The notes: generated from the sequence alone by a model not told the origin. Counted from the stretch's first letter, positions 30,701-39,088 are shown. The stretch: 49,425 nt of DNA from Alcanivorax quisquiliarum (GCF_023051175.1 NZ_JALKII010000012.1:1-49425), one strand, 5' to 3'. Made by a program: numbers and translations.

Positions 30701-31723
30701 ATGAAGTTCCGTTCAAAGGCACGTGGTGCACTCCGCGTTGCCGCTCTGGGCGCCGCCTTGGCCGCCCTTCCGGGATGCGGGATGGTCTACAAGACCACCG
30801 GCGATGTACTGATCAGCTACGGTCGGGCAGAAATGGTGCCCTATCTGATGACCTACCAGGACGTCGGTATGGCCTGCGCCACCGGCGAAGCGCTCACTCC
30901 CCTGCTACTTTCTTTTGAAGCTGTCGGCTCACACCCCGACAAGCTCGCCACGCTGGTTTATACGGTAGCTGCCACCTGTACCGAGGCGCTGGCGCTCGAA
31001 GAAGAGCTGCGCTACATGCGCGCCATCAAGGAAGGCCGTGTCACCGAAGCGCAGGATGCCCGCTCGCGACAAAAAGAGCTGGCTGAAATTTCGGCGCGCC
31101 GCCAGTACGAGGCCTACAGCCGCACCGTCGGCGAATTCGGTGAGGCAGACAATGGCAAGTGCCCGCGCCTGCGCAACGATTTCGACGAGATGGTGTGGAT
31201 GATCGGCCAGGTCAGCGGTGTACAGTCGCTGCTCAATGATGCCACCGCCGATACCACCGTGGGCGTGCCGCGTGATGTGGCAGCCAAGGTCGAGCGTGGC
31301 CTGGCATGCCTGGATAACGAAAAATGGTGGGGCGTGCCCCGTGGCGGCCGCGCTGCCCTGTGGAATATCCTGCCGATGCTGAAGCCGGACAATGCCGATG
31401 CCTGGGCGGAGCTGGAGCGCGCCACGCGCATCGGCTTCGAGCAAGGCGTGCGGCTGCCCAGCGCGCTGTACGCGATTTCGGCCTATAGCGTGGGCGACGA
31501 TGACCGGGTGCGCCGTGCAATTCGCGAGTTCGCCAACAATGACACCCATCTGGACCCGAACTACGCCATGATCGATGCCATTGCTCACTCGCTGATCAAA
31601 GGCATTTCCGACCGCATGTGGACGGAAGCCACTGGCAAGCGCACGCCGTATGGCGGGCTCGGCACCTTCTGGGACGACACGCGCAGCAGCGGGCCTGCTA
31701 TCAATATCGACGATCTTCTCTGA
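30701..31723 (+). CDS. Conserved lipoprotein, possible TRAP accessory (TatT-like) component
   Basis: A 340-residue lipoprotein: signal core at about residues 11-22, lipobox LPGC with C26 as the lipidated residue. The rest is predicted mostly helical (MACATGEALTPLLLSFEAVG, ATCTEALALEEELRYMRAIK, DARSRQKELAEISARR) with a conserved-looking core around DNEKWWGVPRGGRAALWNIL and a C terminus SDRMWTEATGKRTPYGGLG. It begins the cluster that holds SBP2 and both permeases. Helical lipoproteins (TatT) accompany some TRAP systems of spirochaetes; equating this one with TatT is only an inference. AGGAG lies 9 bases before the ATG. I do not recognise a named function. Confidence 0.75.
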   Translation: MKFRSKARGALRVAALGAALAALPGCGMVYKTTGDVLISYGRAEMVPYLMTYQDVGMACATGEALTPLLLSFEAVGSHPDKLATLVYTVAATCTEALALEEELRYMRAIKEGRVTEAQDARSRQKELAEISARRQYEAYSRTVGEFGEADNGKCPRLRNDFDEMVWMIGQVSGVQSLLNDATADTTVGVPRDVAAKVERGLACLDNEKWWGVPRGGRAALWNILPMLKPDNADAWAELERATRIGFEQGVRLPSALYAISAYSVGDDDRVRRAIREFANNDTHLDPNYAMIDAIAHSLIKGISDRMWTEATGKRTPYGGLGTFWDDTRSSGPAINIDDLL

Positions 31724-31724
31724 T

Positions 31725-31750
31725 GGCCGGCCGGCCCCGCGCCGGCCTTT
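31725..31750 (+). terminator. Hairpin between lipoprotein and SBP2
   Basis: Seven-base arms GGCCGGC (31725-31731) and GCCGGCC (31741-31747) are followed by TTTGTAT. It lies directly after the lipoprotein stop and 29 bases before the SBP2 start, so it may act as an attenuator rather than a full stop. Confidence 0.6.
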
Positions 31751-31778
31751 GTATAAGTAGTACAACGGAGACAAACCC

Positions 31779-32795
31779 ATGCTTTACGGCAAACTCATCG
31801 CCGCGGCCGCGACATCGCTGCTGCTCGGCCTGTCCGCCCCTGCCCTGGCGGCAGAAAAACGCACCCTGTGCGTGTTCGACATTATCGGCACCTCGGGTGA
31901 CATGTATAACATCATGCGCGACTATCGTACCGCCGCCATCGATCACGGTTATGACCTGACCCTGCGCGTCTATACCGATGAAAACATCGCCGCAGAAGAT
32001 CTCAAGGCGGGCCAGTGCGACGCCGCAGCCATCACCGGGCTGCGTGGCCGCCAGTTCAACAACTACACCGGCAGCCTGGATTCCATCGGTGCGGTGCCCA
32101 GCTACGAGGCATTGCGCACTGTGGTGCAAGTGCTGGCCAGCGAAAACCCGCGCATCACGCCCAACCTGCGCAGCGGCCCCTACGAAGTGATGGGTATTGC
32201 GCCCATGGGCGCGGCTTATCTGTTCGTGAAGGATCAAGGCATCAACAACGTCAATGCGCTGGCGGGCAAATCCATCGCCGTGATGGAATATGACGTGGCA
32301 CAGGGGCGGATGGCGGCGAGCGTAGGCATGTCGCCAGTAATGTCGGACATAACCAATTTCGCCGGCCGCTTCAATAACCATAGCGTCGACATCTGCTTCG
32401 CTCCGGTCATGGCTTATAGTGCACTGGAGCTTTATAAAGGGATGGAACCCAACGGTGGCATCATTGATTATGTACTCGGCCAGCTGACGTTGCAGGTGAT
32501 CGCCCGTCACGACAGTTTTGACAGTGATTTTGCCGCCTGGTCGCGGAGCTACTTCTTCGAGACGGTGTTTGATCGTGCCATGCGCGTGATCCAGAGCGCC
32601 AATAACGAGATCGACAAGAAGTGGTGGATCGAAATCAGTGATGAAGACACCGAGCGCTACGACGAAATGATGCGAGATGCTCGCATCGACCTGACCAATC
32701 AGGGTGTTTACAACAAGGACATGATGTCGCTGCTGCGTAACATTCGTTGCCGTATGGACGCCTCGCGCGCCGAATGCAGCGATCAGCGCGAGTAA
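31779..32795 (+). CDS. Putative periplasmic solute-binding protein SBP2
   Basis: A 338-residue exported paralogue of SBP1. The signal peptide ends near ALA/AEK (about residue 24). The family core follows: LCVFDIIGTSGDMYNIM, DLKAGQCDAAAITGLRGR, MGAAYLFVKDQGINNVNAL, AGKSIAVMEYDVAQGRM, LELYKGMEPNGGIIDYVL and IRCRMDASRAECSDQRE. It differs most from the other three in the binding-cleft phrases (DIIGTSGD instead of DIAGNAGP; YAVSIC-type region HSVDICFAP with an extra cysteine), which suggests another ligand. A GGAG site precedes the ATG. Its position between lipoprotein and permease 1 makes it the likely cognate receptor of the adjacent permeases. Confidence 0.82.
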   Translation: MLYGKLIAAAATSLLLGLSAPALAAEKRTLCVFDIIGTSGDMYNIMRDYRTAAIDHGYDLTLRVYTDENIAAEDLKAGQCDAAAITGLRGRQFNNYTGSLDSIGAVPSYEALRTVVQVLASENPRITPNLRSGPYEVMGIAPMGAAYLFVKDQGINNVNALAGKSIAVMEYDVAQGRMAASVGMSPVMSDITNFAGRFNNHSVDICFAPVMAYSALELYKGMEPNGGIIDYVLGQLTLQVIARHDSFDSDFAAWSRSYFFETVFDRAMRVIQSANNEIDKKWWIEISDEDTERYDEMMRDARIDLTNQGVYNKDMMSLLRNIRCRMDASRAECSDQRE

Positions 32796-32812
32796 CAATA
32801 CCAGGCAATACG

Positions 32813-32842
32813 CGGGGCCATTTTAACGATGGCCCCGTCTTT
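32813..32842 (+). terminator. Rho-independent terminator after SBP2
   Basis: Arms CGGGGCCAT (32813-32821) and ATGGCCCCG (32829-32837) enclose a 7-base loop and are followed by TCTTTGTT. The stem is strong with a modest T tract. Confidence 0.8.
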
Positions 32843-32969
32843 GTTATGTCGGCGCCGTTGACGGCGCCTTATTCGTTACTGCCGGCCAGCCAGAAGCGCT
32901 TATGGCGCCCTGAAAGCTGCAAAGCGGGACTTGTCAGTGGACGGAGCGGCCTGCACCACGGGTGCATCG

Positions 32970-32991
32970 CATAATAACAACCGGGTGACAC
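32970..32991 (+). promoter_or_regulatory. Conserved 22-nt leader of permease 1
   Basis: The 22 bases from CATAATAACAACCGGGTGAC up to the start codon match the leader of permease 2 (35744-35765) at 20 of 22 positions, whereas the DNA further upstream of the two genes is unrelated. CATAAT could be a -10 element with a very short leader, or the block may hold the translation signal (GGGTGAC). Confidence 0.55.
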
Positions 32992-35148
32992 ATGGAACTA
33001 TCATCGCGTTTACGCATCGCAAATCGCACAGTCGGCGAGTGGGTTTCCACCTTGCCGACCGTGCTGATTCTGCTGATCACGATTTTTCTCGCCTCCGGCG
33101 AAATCATTCACTCACAACTACTCAAGTTCGGTGAGCGGAACTGGGAAGAATACTTCCTGCTGCGCGCCACCCAGAACGCACCAACCTGTGAACGTGAGCG
33201 TGACATTGAGGAGGAAGTGGCCCGTACCATCGCCGAACGCGAGGCCAGCGCCGCTGATGACCCGCTCGCGGCATTGCTGGGCAACGATATTGACGAAGAT
33301 GCCATTCGCCGTTCGCTGGAGCGCTCGCAGCAAGTGTGCGAGGGCCGCTGGGAACGCTATGAGCGCGTGGAATCACGCCTCACCCCCGGCGTCATCGCTT
33401 ACCGCGCAGTGGAAACCAGTGTTGCCATGGCAGTCACCGAACTCGGTGGCTACAAGCGCTTGCTACTGTGCCTGCTGCTGCTGATCTGTGCCGCTACGGC
33501 GACCGTGACACGCCATCACATCGGCCTGCGCCCGATCCGCACACGCCGGGATCACTACGTTTCGACCTCAGCGCAACTGGTAGCAAACCTGATGCTGATG
33601 GTGTCTGCCATCATTTATCGCGGACGAGAGCTGGACAGCATCGCCGATGGCATTCAAGTCAACCACTTTTATCTGCACGCGTTCTGGATCGCCGGCTTCG
33701 GACTGCTGGCACTGATCAATATCTGGCAACTGGCACGGCCGCCGCAAGATCGCACGGAGCCGGGCGGCTCGTGGCCCAAGGCAGTGCTGACGATCCCGCT
33801 GTATACCTTCATGTGCCTCTCGGCCGGCACGCAGTTCATGCTCGATGGCTACTACCATGGCATGAGCGTGTACCTGGGCATGATGATGGAGCTTTCCACG
33901 CTGTTCCTGAACCTCGCGCTGTATATCTGGATCGGGATGATGCTGCGACAGACCCGTATGGCGCAGCTGGTCTTCAACGTGTTCCGCCCCTGGCAAATGT
34001 CACCGGAGCTGCTGTGCTTCGTGGTGCTGCTGGTCACCGCGCTGCCCACGGCCTACACCGGCGCTTCAGGCATCTTTGTGATCGCCGCCGGGGCCGTTAT
34101 CTACAGCGAGCTCATGCGCGCAGGCGCCCGTCCCCAGATGGCATTGGCCACTACCGCGATGTCCGGCTCCATGGGGGTATTGCTGCGCCCATGCCTGTTG
34201 GTGGTCATCATTGCCGCCCTGAATAATGCTGTAACCACTGCGGAGTTGTTTTCCTCGGGCCTGAAAGTATTTTTCCTGACACTGCTGCTCTTCTTTATCT
34301 TTTCGCAGTTTGCTCGCAAGGAGCCGGCCCGTATTGCACCATTCCGTGAAGCTCTGCCAAAGAGCCTCGTGTTACTGCGGCCGCTGATCCCGTATGTCCT
34401 GATTATCGCGGCGGTCGTCTTGTTCTTCCGGTGGGGCCTGGATCGCCGCCTTGACGAGTTCTCTGCGCCGATCATTCTGCCGGTGGTGCTGCTGGCCGTC
34501 CTGTTCTACGAGTATGTCCTGCTCGGCAAGGACAAACGTGCGGAGTTTGTAAGGCAGACAGAGGCTGAAGGCCGCATTCGGCCGAAGGGCTTTGAGCATG
34601 CTTTGCGTACTGCGACCAGCGAGACCACCGTACACATCGGCGCCTTGTTGATGTTGATGGCACTGTCCGTCAGTGTTGGCGGTATTGTGGAGCGCGCTGG
34701 CCTGATGGAGGCCGTACCGTCTGAATTCAGTTCTATGTGGATCGCCATGGGGATCATCGCTTTGACGCTGGTGCTCACTGGCATGTTTATGGATCCCTAC
34801 GGTGCGGTAATTCTCGTCAACGCGACTATCGCGCCAATCGCTATCTCGGCAGGCATCGACCCATTGCACTTCTGGCTCGTGGCGCTGGTGTCGTTCGAGC
34901 TGGGATATGTGACCCCTCCAGTGGCACTGAACCATTTGTTGACACGCCAGGTTGTAGGGGAGGAGGAGGTCGAACGAGCCAAACTTTCGACCGGGAGCTT
35001 CTGGACCCGTCATGAGAAGTTCCTGCTGCCGATCGCAGTGCTGTTCACTGCCCTGCTGATGGTATCGTTCCTGCCGCTGGCGTTCGACGGGCTGCATGAG
35101 TGGCTGTTCCAGAGGCTGGATGTACGTCAGGTGATTCCGCTTGACTGA
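32992..35148 (+). CDS. TRAP-type fused permease 1 (DctQ-like plus DctM-like)
   Basis: A 718-residue inner-membrane protein. TM1 (about 20-38) is followed by a hydrophilic domain of about 110 residues (about 40-150), rich in charge and carrying C66 and C116, then many TM helices. The first half (about 152-310) resembles a four-helix small subunit. The second half has DctM features: TGASGIFVIAAGAVIYSELM, ATTAMSGSMGVLLRPCLLVV, GMFMDPYGAVILVN, IAPIAISAGIDPLHFWLVA and FELGYVTPPVALNHLL. TRAP systems use a sodium or proton gradient plus a periplasmic binding protein for uptake of acids and similar solutes. SBP2 lies just upstream. The soluble loop after TM1 is not a usual TRAP feature. Confidence 0.85.
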   Translation: MELSSRLRIANRTVGEWVSTLPTVLILLITIFLASGEIIHSQLLKFGERNWEEYFLLRATQNAPTCERERDIEEEVARTIAEREASAADDPLAALLGNDIDEDAIRRSLERSQQVCEGRWERYERVESRLTPGVIAYRAVETSVAMAVTELGGYKRLLLCLLLLICAATATVTRHHIGLRPIRTRRDHYVSTSAQLVANLMLMVSAIIYRGRELDSIADGIQVNHFYLHAFWIAGFGLLALINIWQLARPPQDRTEPGGSWPKAVLTIPLYTFMCLSAGTQFMLDGYYHGMSVYLGMMMELSTLFLNLALYIWIGMMLRQTRMAQLVFNVFRPWQMSPELLCFVVLLVTALPTAYTGASGIFVIAAGAVIYSELMRAGARPQMALATTAMSGSMGVLLRPCLLVVIIAALNNAVTTAELFSSGLKVFFLTLLLFFIFSQFARKEPARIAPFREALPKSLVLLRPLIPYVLIIAAVVLFFRWGLDRRLDEFSAPIILPVVLLAVLFYEYVLLGKDKRAEFVRQTEAEGRIRPKGFEHALRTATSETTVHIGALLMLMALSVSVGGIVERAGLMEAVPSEFSSMWIAMGIIALTLVLTGMFMDPYGAVILVNATIAPIAISAGIDPLHFWLVALVSFELGYVTPPVALNHLLTRQVVGEEEVERAKLSTGSFWTRHEKFLLPIAVLFTALLMVSFLPLAFDGLHEWLFQRLDVRQVIPLD

Positions 35149-35188
35149 CAAACCGGCCGTTGAACTGACATAATGCACCACTCCGAGC

Positions 35189-35213
35189 GGGCCATAACGG
35201 CCCGTTCCTTTAT
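35189..35213 (+). terminator. Terminator after permease 1
   Basis: Arms CGGGCC (35189-35194) and GGCCCG (35200-35205) with loop ATAAC are followed by TTCCTTTAT. It lies 41 bases after the permease stop. Confidence 0.65.
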
Positions 35214-35292
35214 CCGGCGTACGGGCTTCGTGCAGGCGCCCTCCCGCCGGATGCCCTGCCATTGCCTGCGCACCAGCCAGACAGCGAGCACC

Positions 35293-35457
35293 ATGACAGA
35301 CAGATCCGAAAAACCGGTCGAACGCCCACACATCGGGCCCCGTGAACCACTGCCGCGCAGCTTCAAACCGCTGTGGTATCTGATGCTGGCGCTGGCTCTG
35401 CTGGTCGCCTTTGTGGCTGGCGCCTCTTATCTGGTCGACATGATGGTTTATCGCTGA
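35293..35457 (+). CDS. Small single-TM protein between the two permeases
   Basis: A 54-residue frame beginning MTDRSEKPVERPHIGPREPL, with one TM helix (about residues 29-47, LMLALALLVAFVAGASYLV) and a short tail DMMVYR. The hydrophilic N terminus is proline and arginine rich and probably cytoplasmic. The ribosome site is weak (AGCGAG). Support comes from the clean TM design, the ATG in a short gap and the perfect hairpin directly after the stop. I do not recognise the family. An accessory subunit of the neighbouring permeases is a reasonable guess only. Confidence 0.6.
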   Translation: MTDRSEKPVERPHIGPREPLPRSFKPLWYLMLALALLVAFVAGASYLVDMMVYR

Positions 35458-35461
35458 CAGC

Positions 35462-35479
35462 GCGCCCCGAACGGGGCGC
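35462..35479 (+). terminator. Hairpin after the small TM protein
   Basis: A perfect seven-base stem GCGCCCC / GGGGCGC with GAAC loop begins 4 bases after the stop codon. There is no T tract. The following 264 bases up to the permease 2 leader hold no recognisable gene. Confidence 0.6.
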
Positions 35480-35743
35480 CGCTGCCGGGTCATCAACTGA
35501 CTCGGCATTGGCCCAACCTGACCGGCCATCTGGCTGGCCGCCTGAATGGCTTGTACACCGCAGCCGCTGGCCGGGCACCTCTACATGGCACCAGAACCGG
35601 ACTGGCAACTTTGTGAAAAGCTGCTTTTCCACCCTCTCTTCAATAGGCACTCTGCCCTTTCTCGCATAAACTCGTCCCCTTATGAAAGAGGCGACGGCAG
35701 ATCGCCATCCCAGCGCGCGCCCCTTTTCCCGGACGCGTTTTCG

Positions 35744-35765
35744 CATAACAACAACCGGGTGACCC
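35744..35765 (+). promoter_or_regulatory. Conserved 22-nt leader of permease 2
   Basis: It begins CATAACAACAACCGGGTGAC and ends directly at the start codon, matching the permease 1 leader at 20 of 22 bases. The sharp upstream limit of similarity marks either the edge of the duplicated unit or a preserved control element. Confidence 0.55.
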
Positions 35766-37922
35766 ATGGAAGCTTCATCGCGTTTACGTATTGCCAATCG
35801 CTCGATTGGGGAATGGATATCTACTCTACCAACCGTGGTGATCCTGCTGATCACCATCTTTCTGGCCTCCGGCGAGATCATTCATTCGCAGCTGCTGAAA
35901 TTCGGCGAGAGCAACTGGGATGAATATTTCCTGCTGCGCGCCACCCAGAATGCGCCAACCTGTGAGCGTGAGCGAGACCTCGAAGCCGAGCTGGCCCGCA
36001 CTATTGCAGAGCGGGAAGCCAGCGCCTCGGACGATCCGCTTGCGGCACTACTGGGCTCGGAGATCGACGAAGATGCGATTCGCCGCTCGCTGGAACGCTC
36101 GCAGCAGGTGTGCCTTGATCGCTGGGAGCGTTACGAGCGTGTCGAATCACGCATCACGCCAGGCGTGGTAGCCTATCGTACCGTGGAAACCAGCGTGGCC
36201 ATGGCGGTCACCGAACTCGGTGGCTATAAACGCCTGCTGCTGTGCCTGCTGCTGCTGATCTGTGCCGCCACGGCCACCATGACGCGCCATCACATCGGCC
36301 TGCGCCCCATTCGCACACGCCGCGACCACTATGTGTCGGTATCGGTCCAGCTGATCGCCAACCTGATGCTGATGTCCTCCGCAATTGTTTACCGTCAGCG
36401 CGAGCTGGCCGCGATTGCCGACGGCATCCAGGTCAACCACTTCTATTTGCATATTTTCTGGATCGTGGGCTTTGCCCTGCTGGCGCTGATCAACGTGTCG
36501 CAACTGCTGCGGCCACCCGCTGATCGCATGGACCCCGGCGGCTCCTGGGGCAAGGCGGTTCTGACTATTCCGCTATACAGCTTCATGTGCTTGTCAGCGG
36601 GTACGCAATTCATGTTCAGCGGTTACTACCACGGCATGAGCGTGTATCTGGGCATGATGATGGAGCTTTCCACGCTGTTCCTGAATCTGGGCCTTTATAT
36701 CTGGATCGGGATGATGCTGAAACAGACGCGCATGGCGCAGCTGGTGTTCAACGTGTTCCGACCCTGGCACATGTCTCCGGAGCTGTTGTGCTTCGTGGTG
36801 CTGCTGGTGACTGCTCTGCCGACCGCCTACACCGGCGCCTCCGGTATTTTCGTGATTGCGGCTGGTGCAGTGATCTACAGCGAACTGATGCGCGCTGGCG
36901 CACGCCCGCAAATGGCACTGGCCACCACCGCGATGTCCGGCTCCATGGGTGTGCTGCTGCGGCCCTGCCTGCTGGTGGTGATCATCGCTGCGCTGAACAA
37001 CGCCGTGACTACGGCCGAGCTGTTCTCCTCCGGCCTGAAGGTATTCTTCCTGACGCTGACGCTGTTCTTCCTGTTCTCGCAGTTTGCCCGCCAGGAGCCG
37101 GCACGTGTTGCCCCGTTCCGCGAAGCGCTGCCCAAGAGTATTCGCCTGCTTGTCCCGTTGATCCCGTATGTGATCATTCTCATGCTGGTGGTACTGTTCT
37201 TCCGTTACGCCCTTGATCGTGGTCTGGATGAATTCTCCGCACCGATCATCCTCCCGGTGGTGATGCTGGCCATCCTGTTCTATGAGTATGTGCTGCTCGG
37301 CAAGGACAAGCGCGCCGCCAACGCCCGGGAAGTTGAAGCCGAGGGACACGTCCGGCCTAAGGGCTTCGAGCACGCCCTGCGTACTGCCACCAGTGACACC
37401 ACGGTGCATATCGGTGCCCTTCTGATGCTGATGGCGCTGTCGGTGAGTGTCGGCGGCATCGTCGAGCGCGGCGGCCTGATGGAAGCTATCCCCACAGACT
37501 TCAGCAGTATCTGGTTTGCGATGGCGATGATCACCGCCGTCCTGGTGCTCACCGGTATGTTCATGGATCCGATGGGCGCGGTGCTGCTGGTGAACGCCAT
37601 CATTGCCCCGATTGCGGTCTCGGCAGGCATTGATCCACTGCACTTCTGGATCGTGGCGCTGGTCTCGTTCGAGCTGGGTTACGTCACGCCACCGGTGGCG
37701 CTGAACCATCTGCTCACACGGCAGGTGGTGGGTGACGATGAGGTTGAGCGAGCCAAGCTCTCCACCGGCAGTTTCTGGAGCCGCTACGAGAAGTTCCTGC
37801 TGCCCATTTCAGTACTGTTCACAGCACTGCTGATCATTTCGTTCCTGCCGCTGGCGTTCGACGGGATGCACGACTGGCTGTTCCAGAAGCTGGATGTGCG
37901 ACAAGTTATCCCGCTTGATTGA
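35766..37922 (+). CDS. TRAP-type fused permease 2, paralogue of permease 1
   Basis: A 718-residue protein, same length as permease 1 and without visible insertions or deletions; by eye I count about 19 substitutions in the first 180 residues. All features recur: TM1 (about 20-38), the charged loop with C66 and C116, and the DctM marks ATTAMSGSMGVLLRPCLL, GMFMDPMGAVLLVN, IDPLHFWIVA and FELGYVTPPVALNHLL. Differences concentrate in conservative positions of TM helices and in the loop after DKRA (ANAREVEAEGHV against EFVRQTEAEGRI). Both copies look intact, so each is probably used. A strong hairpin follows the stop. It shares no separate binding protein directly next to it. Confidence 0.85.
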   Translation: MEASSRLRIANRSIGEWISTLPTVVILLITIFLASGEIIHSQLLKFGESNWDEYFLLRATQNAPTCERERDLEAELARTIAEREASASDDPLAALLGSEIDEDAIRRSLERSQQVCLDRWERYERVESRITPGVVAYRTVETSVAMAVTELGGYKRLLLCLLLLICAATATMTRHHIGLRPIRTRRDHYVSVSVQLIANLMLMSSAIVYRQRELAAIADGIQVNHFYLHIFWIVGFALLALINVSQLLRPPADRMDPGGSWGKAVLTIPLYSFMCLSAGTQFMFSGYYHGMSVYLGMMMELSTLFLNLGLYIWIGMMLKQTRMAQLVFNVFRPWHMSPELLCFVVLLVTALPTAYTGASGIFVIAAGAVIYSELMRAGARPQMALATTAMSGSMGVLLRPCLLVVIIAALNNAVTTAELFSSGLKVFFLTLTLFFLFSQFARQEPARVAPFREALPKSIRLLVPLIPYVIILMLVVLFFRYALDRGLDEFSAPIILPVVMLAILFYEYVLLGKDKRAANAREVEAEGHVRPKGFEHALRTATSDTTVHIGALLMLMALSVSVGGIVERGGLMEAIPTDFSSIWFAMAMITAVLVLTGMFMDPMGAVLLVNAIIAPIAVSAGIDPLHFWIVALVSFELGYVTPPVALNHLLTRQVVGDDEVERAKLSTGSFWSRYEKFLLPISVLFTALLIISFLPLAFDGMHDWLFQKLDVRQVIPLD

Positions 37923-37938
37923 TTCTTGACTGGTTCAC

Positions 37939-37966
37939 TTCAGGGCGGCGGCCTCGCCGCCCTGAA
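37939..37966 (+). terminator. Strong terminator hairpin after permease 2
   Basis: Perfect 12-base arms TTCAGGGCGGCG (37939-37950) and CGCCGCCCTGAA (37955-37966) enclose a GCCT loop. No T tract follows. It closes the transporter cluster. Confidence 0.75.
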
Positions 37967-37990
37967 GCGCACCAACAAACGCATCGTCTT

Positions 37991-38046
37991 CCTGCTCCCT
38001 GCTTCCTGCTTCCTGCGTCCTGTTTCCTGGCTACTGCTTTCTGTCT
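37991..38046. repeat. 7-bp pyrimidine-rich tandem repeat, eight units
   Basis: Heptamers CCTGCTC, CCTGCTT, CCTGCTT, CCTGCGT, CCTGTTT, CCTGGCT, ACTGCTT, TCTGTCT run head to tail. The strand is almost purely pyrimidine with regular TG steps. It is non-coding and lies just after the transporter terminator. Confidence 0.8.
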
Positions 38047-38204
38047 CTTCGCTCCACCCCTTTTAACGCTCTTCACATCAGTCTTTTGAGCACATAGCTT
38101 CTACAGAGAGAAAAGGAACAACAAACCAGCATCACGCCTACAGAAATATCCTCTACTTCCTCTACTTGTGAGGCGATCGAAAGGGATACAGCCGAAATAT
38201 TTTT

Positions 38205-38906
38205 TGCCCCTCTTCCCTTGAGAGGCAAGCGAAGCGCAGAACAGCCGCAGCATTCTCTAGCCCCACTCCCCAGACGGACAACCGAAGCGCAGAACAATAT
38301 TTAGCCCCTCTCCCCTTGTGGGACAAGCGAAGCGCAGAAGAGTATTTAGCCCCTCTCCCCTTGTGGGAGAGGGGTTGGGGAGAGGGGGCGATGATGGCAG
38401 AGAAGGGCCGCGCTAATGCCCGAGGCGAAACAAAACTGGCATCAGGTGATTTGCTCTGATTGTGAAGTCTCCAACAGGATATTGTGTGAAAAACAAATAA
38501 GGAATGTACCTATAGCGATCATCGTGCCGGCTGGAAAATCGCAGCCCCCTCTCCCCCAACCCCTCTCCCGCAAGGGGAGAGGGGAGCAAAAAACGGCTTG
38601 ATAGTTACCGAAATATCACCGCCCGCCCCAATATCGGAAAAACGAAGCACTACACAACCACAGCAGTATCTAGCCCCACTCCCCAGACGGACAACCGAAG
38701 CGCAGAACAACATTTAACCCCACTCCCCCTGTCGGACAACCGAAGCGCAGAACAATATTTAACCCCACTCCCCCTGTCGGACAACCGAAGCGCAGAACAA
38801 TATTTAGCCCCTCTCCCCTTGTGGGACAAGCGAAGCGCAGAACAGCCGCAGGCTGGCCCGGAGGGTGAGCGTAAGCGAATAAGGGGTTGGGGAGAGGGGG
38901 CGATGA
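38205..38906. repeat. Cluster of dispersed repeat cores
   Basis: Cores of the CCCCTCTCCCC ... GGGGAGAGGGG type lie at 38205-38392, 38541-38587 and 38672-38906. Between them are unique AT-richer segments with no recognisable gene (38400-38535, 38590-38670). The whole 37.97-39.09 kb interval is gene-free. The downstream segment contains AGAACAAAACTGGCGAG (about 38939), similar to AAACAAAACTGGCATC at about 38428, another shared spacer. Confidence 0.8.
38672..38850. repeat. Regular 44-45-bp tandem array of the repeat half-core
   Basis: Units start at 38672, 38716, 38761 and 38806, each reading (A)GCCCC or AACCCC, then ACTCCCC, then GGACAACCGAAGCGCAGAAC and ending AATATTT or CATTT. The period is 44, 45 and 45 bases. 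A shorter version with the same unit lies at about 38260-38400. There are no unique spacers, so it is a tandem amplification and not a CRISPR. Confidence 0.85.
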
Positions 38907-39088
38907 CGGCAACAAAGGCTCCCTCTGTTGCCCAGCCCAGAACAAAACTGGCGAGTCGGATTAGGGCAGTGGGCGCTCTTCGTTTGGCCAGTTGGTTTTT
39001 CCGGGCCGTAGAGCAGCCACAACAGCCGCTTTCTACGGCACCTATACCGGACGTATGCAGCGCAAGAAAAAAGCTGGAGAGGGGCCAA

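Noticed and set aside
38672-38850. Possible CRISPR array (regular 44-45-bp repeats)
   Set aside because: There are no unique spacers, units are head to tail, and the unit is part of the dispersed repeat; no cas genes are present.
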